Shown here piece by piece: positions 59,186 through 64,000 of a stretch of 64,000 nt of DNA (positions within the stretch are counted from its first letter, which is position 1; each line of letters starts with the position of its first letter). Location of the stretch: contig OZ220491.1 of assembly GCA_965116195.1 (NCBI GenBank), forward strand, positions 1,426,001-1,490,000, in the 5' to 3' direction. Under the pieces are notes generated by a model. That model did no database searches. It was not told the DNA's origin and saw nothing but the letters and a program-made list of their open reading frames with translations. The position numbers and the translations under genes are program-made. Source of the stretch: Aldehydirespirator sp965116195 (lineage in GTDB: Bacteria; Actinomycetota; Acidimicrobiia; Acidimicrobiales; Aldehydirespiratoraceae).

Positions 59186-60067
59186 CCCGTTACCGGTGGA
59201 TACTGACCCAAAAGGCCGACGGATTCCCGACAACGTTGTGCTGTGAAGCCGCCAAGGTGTCACGCCAGGCGTTCTACGACTGGTACAAACAACACGCCAC
59301 GCTTACACCCAAACAACAGACCGAAACCCGGCTGATACGGGCCATCCGTGGTGTTCACACAGCCTCACACGGAGCGTACGGATCGCCTCGTGTGACTGCT
59401 GAGCTACGCGGCCAGGGCCACCGGGTGAACCACAAACGCATAGAAAGACTGATGAGAGCACACCAGATCACCGGCATCACCCACAGGCGACGCAAGCGCA
59501 CCACGACACCAGCACCCACAGGTGCTAGCAGGCCTGCGGATTTGCTGCGCCGAGACTTCAAACCCGGAGTCCCGAACCAGGTGTGGATCTCAGACATCAC
59601 CTACATAGCCACACGCGAGGGCTGGCTGAACCTAGCCGTGGTGCTGGATCTGCGCAGCCGGCGTGTGCTCGGCTACCAAATGAGTGACCGCATCAACACC
59701 CAACTCGTCAAAGACGCGCTCACAATGGCCGGCACCCACCGACGTGGGCACACCCGTGGTGTTGTGTTCCACTCCGACCGCGGCAGCCAATACCTCTTTC
59801 AAAACCTTCAAAGAAGCCATAGCGTCCTGGGGCATGAACCAATCCGTAGGCAAAGTCGGCAGCTCAGCCGACAACGCCGTCGCCGAAGCGTTCTTCTCCA
59901 CCCTCAAACAACAACACACCACACAACACCACCCATACCCCAACCGAACCACAGCCCGACGCTCAATCTTCGAGTGGCTCAACCACTACAACACCAACCG
60001 CCGCCACAGCAGCCTCGGCCAACAAACACCAAACCAACACGAACACCACCACACCCTAACCACCTGA
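59182..60067 (+). pseudogene. IS3-family transposase OrfB, frameshifted
   Basis: The DDE integrase: RYRWILTQKADGFPTTLCCE, HTH_21-like GAYGSPRVTAELRGQGHRV, first Asp in WISDITYIATREGWLNLAVV, second Asp in HSDRGSQY. Directly after this, at about 59790, the frame shifts; the rest (FKEAIASWGMNQSVGKVGSS, AVAEAFFSTLK with the Glu, NHYNTNRRHSSLG) continues in another frame to 60067. It looks like a 2-bp loss in a TACACCTCT-type sequence. Programmed frameshifting in IS3 elements occurs between orfA and orfB, not here, so the element is probably dead. Confidence 0.85.
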
Positions 60068-60116
60068 CCGGCAAAAGGGGGGAAGCACCTCCGTTCGGCA
60101 ATGACGGGAGACGGCA

Positions 60117-60521
60117 ATGGTGATGCGACGTGTGCACATCGGACTGCAGGTTGAGAACATTGACGAGTCCGTCACGTTCTACACACGGCTCTTCGGGGCC
60201 GAACCCACCCTCCAGCGGCCTGATTATGCCAAGTGGATGCTTGACGATCCCTGCCTGAACTTCTCAATCGACACCCACGGTGAAGGTGATGCCGGCTCGG
60301 CGCATTTCGGTGTCCAGGTTGAGAACAGACCTGAACTGGAGAACCTGCGTGCTCATATCGACGGTGCTGGTCTGGCCCGTGCCGACCAGGACGACCTGGT
60401 GTGCGGCTACCAACTTCAGCACAAGTCCTGGGTTGTTGACCCTGATGGAGTCATGTGGGAGGCGTTCTTCACAGAAGGCGTCGTGGACACCGGTTACGGC
60501 ACCGCCGAAATGCCCGGCTAG
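60117..60521 (+). CDS. VOC-family protein, CadI/ArsI-like
   Basis: A 134-residue vicinal-oxygen-chelate protein: RRVHIGLQVENIDESVTFYT, LFGAEPTLQRPDYAKWMLDD, LNFSIDTHGEG, HFGVQVENRPELENL, KSWVVDPDGVMWEAFFTEG. The order and DYAKWxLDDP match CadI/ArsI. The ArsI Cys pair (CCY) is replaced by CGYQ, with one Cys, so C-As lyase activity is not expected. ATG 60117 has GGGAG upstream. No arsenic or cadmium genes are nearby. Confidence 0.85.
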   Translation: MVMRRVHIGLQVENIDESVTFYTRLFGAEPTLQRPDYAKWMLDDPCLNFSIDTHGEGDAGSAHFGVQVENRPELENLRAHIDGAGLARADQDDLVCGYQLQHKSWVVDPDGVMWEAFFTEGVVDTGYGTAEMPG

Positions 60522-60751
60522 CCCCCAATCACCGGATCGTGACAGGAACTCGCCAGAACCGGCGGAGCAGCTACCACGGGACTTGCGCCAGCCGAAGCTC
60601 GGACTGCGTCAGCCGGAGGCTGGGTCGGCGGCTGGCTGGGACCTGTGGGCTGAGGCCAGACTGCGTATCAGACAAGGCTGGAGGCTGAGAGCCCTCCACT
60701 GCCGTCAATCAAGTGACCGCCGGTGACAAGCAGATCAAACACGCTCTGACG
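60522..60751. repeat. convergent spacer with short GCCGGAGGCTG-like repeats
   Basis: CGCCAGCCGAAGCTCGGACT, GCGTCAGCCGGAGGCTGGGT and AGGCTGGAGGCTGAGAGCC recur loosely, with GGACTGCGT and AGACTGCGT doubled. No gene. Confidence 0.5.
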
Positions 60752-61300
60752 CTAGTCGCTACTCGCTGTGGTCGGTGTGCCGGGGCCGACCATGCCGGGG
60801 CCGTCGATGTGGGGGCCGGTGGTTCCTGTCACGTCCATGGCATTGAGTCCCAGTTTGCGATGATCCCAGGAGCGCATCCGCTCGACATCCAGGCGCACAG
60901 CCACCCGCTTGTGCAGCATCATCTCGACCAGGGGTTTGACCTCATCGGCATAAGGGCCGTTGTAGCGCTCCCAGACGTTGACCCCCACTCGCCACAACTG
61001 CTCGGGGTCCTCCACGACAACACCCCGGCCCTCCAGGGAAACGCCTCTGAGTGTGTCATAGGTGTTACCGGCCTCAACCATCACCGTGAGTCGGTCATCA
61101 AGGCGCAGATTGGCGATCTTTTGTGCTTTGGCCTTGGACTCCAGCCACACTTGTCCACCAAACCAGGCGTACCACATGGCCACCAGGTGGATCGCGCCGT
61201 TCGGGCCCACCGTCGCCATGGTGCAGGTACGGGACTGATCCAAAAACCTCTCGACTTCTGTATCGGTCATGGCAATCTGTGAACGTTGTTTCTGTCCCAT
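60752..61300 (-). CDS. PPOX (pyridoxamine 5'-phosphate oxidase-like) family protein
   Basis: A 182-residue split-barrel flavin/F420-binding protein: MTDTEVERFLDQSRTCTMAT, AIHLVAMWYAWFGGQVWLES, KAKAQKIANLRLDDRLTVMV, GRGVVVEDPEQLWRVGVNVW. Residues match actinobacterial PPOX/F420-dependent enzymes; cofactor and substrate unknown. ATG 61300 follows GGGAGG by 8 bp, favoured over 61327. A degraded copy lies 3.5 kb away on the same strand. Confidence 0.85.
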   Translation of the reverse strand: MGQKQRSQIAMTDTEVERFLDQSRTCTMATVGPNGAIHLVAMWYAWFGGQVWLESKAKAQKIANLRLDDRLTVMVEAGNTYDTLRGVSLEGRGVVVEDPEQLWRVGVNVWERYNGPYADEVKPLVEMMLHKRVAVRLDVERMRSWDHRKLGLNAMDVTGTTGPHIDGPGMVGPGTPTTASSD

Positions 61301-61323
61301 GCGAGATGCCTCCCGTGATCGAT

Positions 61324-62937
61324 TCATGCTCCGGTTGGTGAAGTGGTGGTGCAGTGGTGTGTCTCGTAGTCTGTTGGGTCACCGAAGCCTCGGCCGTCTA
61401 CCACGACAAAAGCGATGTCTAGTGGTTCTTGTAGCAGTTTGGTGACTTCGGCGGCTTTGGTGTGCAAGGCTTCGTCACTTGTTGTCGGGTCGGTTGCGGT
61501 GGGTTCGCAGGGGTTGGCGAGGGTGGGATCAATGCCGATGCGGACGGCGTTGGCTGCCATGTCAATACCGGTGAAAGTAACGATAGGTTCTATTTCGGCT
61601 AGTGTTCCTTCGGGTTCGATGTTGGCAAATAGTTCCTGTCGGGCGGTCAGTAGTTCGGCGTGGGTGTGGGTAGCACCAACGCGTATCTGTATATCTTGAT
61701 TTGCATTGGTGATCTGTGTTGTTTCTAGGCTTGGTGGTTTGTTGCCGGCGAGTAGTACCCAGCCTTGATGTAGAGGAGGTCCGGGGTTGATTCCCCAGCC
61801 CGCGATACGGGTACTTTCGATTTCACGGATTGATGCCAGGAGTTGCTGGAGTGGTTGTATTCGCTCGCGAAGACTGCTGGACATTATGACTGGCCAACCC
61901 GGATGTCTCATCGATAGGACCTGGTATTCGGAGTGCGGGTATACGGCTTGTGCGCCGTTACCTGTTGCTGTGCAGCCATTGGCAACAAACTCCTCATGGT
62001 CTCCGTTGGGTACTGGATCAAAAACTGTTTCGATCTTGTCGCCGCTGCTGAACGGGCCGTGGATGCCGTTCCACAGGGTTTCTGTGTGCGGGTCGTAACG
62101 CACACGATGTCTGGGCATGCTCAAAAAGAAGCGACCTGCGGCAGGTTGAGACCCTTCAGGATAGTCTTTGACGTATACACATGGTGGTTCGATCACTATA
62201 ACACCGGCCCATGTGCCTTCATCATGACTCATAATCATTGGATCCCATGAGAACAGTCCGAGTCCTGGCAATTCGGAGTTTCTAGGTATGTTGGTGTCAG
62301 GTGTGTTTTCTGGTGTCATTGATGCGACATAGTGTGAGGTGTTTGCTGAGCATTCACCTCTGGGATCCCAAACCAGATCCGGGTTTCCCCATTCCTGGGT
62401 GCCGTCGTCGTTGTTGATGTTCCATTCGCGTTGCCAGCCTTCACTGCCGGTGATGGTTACTCTGTCGCCGTTGTACATGGGACCGTTGCCGTTCACCCAC
62501 AAAGCACCCGTATCAGGATCAAAACGCGTACGCGGTTCTGACAGGTGCAAAAGGCTACGCATTCGTGTGCCTTGAGGCATCATCGCCGCATCACCGTCAT
62601 GCATCGCGTCGATATACACACAACGCACTTCCATCGCAAGCGTGCCTGACAGAGTAGTATCATGGAACCCGCCTTCCGGGTCCCATTCATACATCTCCAC
62701 CAACTCCGACGGCATCTGCCTTTCCCGCAGCAAAGTAGTGGTCACAGGAACAACAGTAGTAGAAGTACCAACTATCGAGCTTCGCGGTACTGTTGATGCA
62801 TCGGTTGACGAAAACGGCACGGTCGTTATTGGTGTTGTAGTATTAGACGAAGAACCAACCGTTCCCGAACAGCCAGCCACCACAAAACAAGCAACCAACA
62901 CCATGCTCCAAGCCAACCACTTCCTAGCCGTTCTCAC
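61324..62937 (-). CDS. lipoprotein; paralogue of the protease pro-region without the catalytic domain
   Basis: A 537-residue lipoprotein: signal WLAWSMVLVACFVVAGC with lipobox VAGC, Ser/Thr-rich linker, then two related segments (YEWDPEGGFHDTTLSGTLAM with CVYIDAMHDG, and FSWDPMIMSHDEGTWAGVIV with CVYVKDYPEG). The C-terminal about 150 residues (THTHAELLTARQELFANIEP, IVTFTGIDMAANAVRIGIDP, EVTKLLQEPLDIAFVV) align with the segment before the trypsin domain of the next gene, but it stops where the catalytic domain would start. GTG 62937 follows AGGAGG. Possible inhibitor, chaperone or decoy; not known. Confidence 0.75.
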   Translation of the reverse strand: MRTARKWLAWSMVLVACFVVAGCSGTVGSSSNTTTPITTVPFSSTDASTVPRSSIVGTSTTVVPVTTTLLRERQMPSELVEMYEWDPEGGFHDTTLSGTLAMEVRCVYIDAMHDGDAAMMPQGTRMRSLLHLSEPRTRFDPDTGALWVNGNGPMYNGDRVTITGSEGWQREWNINNDDGTQEWGNPDLVWDPRGECSANTSHYVASMTPENTPDTNIPRNSELPGLGLFSWDPMIMSHDEGTWAGVIVIEPPCVYVKDYPEGSQPAAGRFFLSMPRHRVRYDPHTETLWNGIHGPFSSGDKIETVFDPVPNGDHEEFVANGCTATGNGAQAVYPHSEYQVLSMRHPGWPVIMSSSLRERIQPLQQLLASIREIESTRIAGWGINPGPPLHQGWVLLAGNKPPSLETTQITNANQDIQIRVGATHTHAELLTARQELFANIEPEGTLAEIEPIVTFTGIDMAANAVRIGIDPTLANPCEPTATDPTTSDEALHTKAAEVTKLLQEPLDIAFVVVDGRGFGDPTDYETHHCTTTSPTGA

Positions 62938-62991
62938 GGGTGTCCTCCTGGTTCTTCTGCCGTTATATGCTCAACCAACTGATGGTAGAAC

Positions 62992-64000
62992 TCAGTTTAT
63001 GACTTGAGAACTGCCGGTGAGAATCTGCACACGGAGAAAGCTCTCAACCTCACGAATTGCAGAGAATATAGCCTGAACATTCGTTGCTTTACAATTGTCT
63101 CCGCCTGTACTTGATTTGTGTATCCCGTATGCTACTGTGCCGCGGTACCAAGGTCCACCGCTATCACCATGACATCCCTTAAGTGATGCACCTCTGACTA
63201 GCACAAATTCTGGTCTACATTCCACCACAACGTTGCTGGATGACCAACATGCCCTACTATGTCTTGGTTGATGATTGATATCTCGGATACTACCGCAGGA
63301 AATGCCACTGCTTCTGCCGGTATGGCAAACGTAGTCGTTGATTGTTCGGTCGCGTGGTATCATTTGGCTGCGTGCAATGTCTGTTGTCACGTCGCACCAA
63401 GTGGTTGACTGACCAGCCAGGCACACGAAGTCGTCTCGTAAATTATGGGAAGAGCCGGTGGGTATACGATGAAATTGTGCGTCCGCTCTGTCGCTTGCCC
63501 AGCCGGTGACGAACGGAAGTGTTACGCCGTGCATCTGCATAGTTGCAGTCTCATCGGGACCGTCAACTCCGCAGTGGCCAGCTGTGATGATGCCATACGC
63601 ACCTCCGCCATTTTCACGGGCCGCGAAACCAGCCGTACAGTCGCCGATTGGCTGACCACCTCCGAAGGTAGCATCCGAGCCATAGTTTCGGCCGTCTTCT
63701 ATGACATAGTTGATGTCTATGGCTCCTTGTAGTAGTTTGGTGACTTCGCTTGCTTTGGTTTGGAACGCCTCATCAGTGACCGCTACCGGGCCGGTGTCAT
63801 CAAGACCTCCTGGTGCTTTGGCTGTGACGAGGCCGGGGTCTATGCCTATGCGGATGGCGTTGGCACTCATGTTGATACCGGTGTAGGTAACGATCTGCTC
63901 AACGTCAGCCAAGCCTTCAGAGCCGACATGACCGGTCGGGCCGATGTCATCAAACAACCCGTCCTGCGCTGCCAGCAACTCAGAGTAGCTGTGAACAGCA
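62992..64000 (-). CDS. trypsin-like (S1) serine protease, N-terminus outside the window
   Basis: The frame is open to the window end (HSYSELLAAQDGLFDD precedes the first listed start). Pro-like region VTYTGINMSANAIRIGIDPG and EVTKLLQGAIDINYVI, then a chymotrypsin-fold domain: His in ITAGHCGVDGP, Asp in SDRADAQFHRI, Ser in GCHGDSGGPWYRGTVAYGIH, and several Cys that could form disulfides. Probably secreted and autoprocessed, like alpha-lytic-type proteases. The stop is at 62992. It lies upstream of the lipoprotein paralogue on the same strand. Confidence 0.88.
   Translation of the reverse strand, partial: AVHSYSELLAAQDGLFDDIGPTGHVGSEGLADVEQIVTYTGINMSANAIRIGIDPGLVTAKAPGGLDDTGPVAVTDEAFQTKASEVTKLLQGAIDINYVIEDGRNYGSDATFGGGQPIGDCTAGFAARENGGGAYGIITAGHCGVDGPDETATMQMHGVTLPFVTGWASDRADAQFHRIPTGSSHNLRDDFVCLAGQSTTWCDVTTDIARSQMIPRDRTINDYVCHTGRSSGISCGSIRDINHQPRHSRACWSSSNVVVECRPEFVLVRGASLKGCHGDSGGPWYRGTVAYGIHKSSTGGDNCKATNVQAIFSAIREVESFLRVQILTGSSQVIN

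Larger units (their letters stand above)
58760..60087 (+). mobile_element. IS3-family insertion sequence, left terminal repeat doubled
   Basis: The left end TGCTTCCCCCCGTTGACCGG plus TCACCTCATTT occurs at 58760 and again at 58793 (33-bp step). The right end is the matching inverted repeat (TGACCGGCAAAAGGGGGGAA plus GCA, ending 60087). Termini are TG...CA as in IS3. It contains orfA and a frameshifted orfB. No clear target duplication is seen next to either left end. Confidence 0.9.

Noticed and set aside
59182..60067. Programmed frameshift within orfB
   Set aside because: IS3-family frameshifting joins orfA and orfB; here the break is inside the catalytic domain between the second Asp and the Glu, without a slippery heptamer that I can see.
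1..64000. tRNA, rRNA or riboswitch genes
   Set aside because: No T-arm-like GGTTCRANNCC with matching stems, no rRNA segments and no recognisable riboswitch core were found by reading; a covariance-model scan would be needed to exclude small RNAs.

Overview
The window reads as chromosomal DNA of a high-GC actinobacterium. Best guess is a marine, possibly sponge-associated member of the Acidimicrobiia. The guess rests on several gene families: DUF3151, a class F-type sortase, a TtuA/TtuB-like pair, a DUF222 HNH protein, several acyl-CoA dehydrogenases and family III CoA transferases, a phytanoyl-CoA dioxygenase and RCC1-repeat proteins. It is an inference; no rRNA or tRNA was recognised to anchor it. 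Genes use ATG, GTG and occasionally TTG starts, and many neighbours overlap by 4 bp (ATGA, GTGA) or meet as TGATG.

Layout. 1-5.6 kb: RCC1-repeat protein (cut by the window start), CAP-domain protein, HpaI-type aldolase, family III CoA transferase. 5.6-13.4 kb: truncated AAA ATPase, then a probable acyl-CoA catabolic run (acyl-CoA dehydrogenase, CoA transferase, MaoC-type hydratase, second acyl-CoA dehydrogenase). 13.5-24.9 kb: accessory zone with a HEPN/MNT toxin-antitoxin pair, ROK kinase, type III restriction-modification pair of visibly lower GC, IS3-type remnants around a DUF222 HNH gene, and TtuA/TtuB. 24.9-29.4 kb: ten perfect-length 60-bp repeats, a three-gene small membrane-protein operon, DacB. 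29.5-36.8 kb: transketolase, transaldolase, then sulfate activation (cysD, cysN-cysC fusion, separate cysC). 36.8-46 kb: ClC channel, RNase D, MobA, DUF3151, glycerophosphodiesterase, a sortase with an adjacent candidate surface substrate. 46-57 kb: glutamate synthase (gltD, gltB), YdjC-type deacetylase, phytanoyl-CoA dioxygenase, Zn alcohol dehydrogenase. 57-64 kb: broken RCC1 gene, IS3-family element with a broken orfB, VOC protein, PPOX protein and its decayed copy, and a trypsin-like protease (cut by the window end) beside a paralogue of its non-catalytic half.

The dominant unexplained feature is short tandem duplication almost everywhere genes meet. The copied unit often contains a ribosome-binding site, start codon and first codons of the downstream gene, or the TGATG stop/start junction of two genes, or the 3' ends of convergent genes. 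Unit lengths cluster near 60, 71-76 and 93-94 bp. Former overlapping junctions have been pushed apart into spacers of about 100-300 bp filled with decaying copies. In-frame versions have expanded linkers or termini of enzymes (acyl-CoA dehydrogenase, CoA transferase, MaoC protein, CysN, MobA, transketolase, transaldolase, HNH protein), with units that are multiples of 3. One out-of-frame 22-bp duplication appears to have destroyed an RCC1 gene. Even IS ends are tandemly copied. This pattern is the main candidate for something undescribed.
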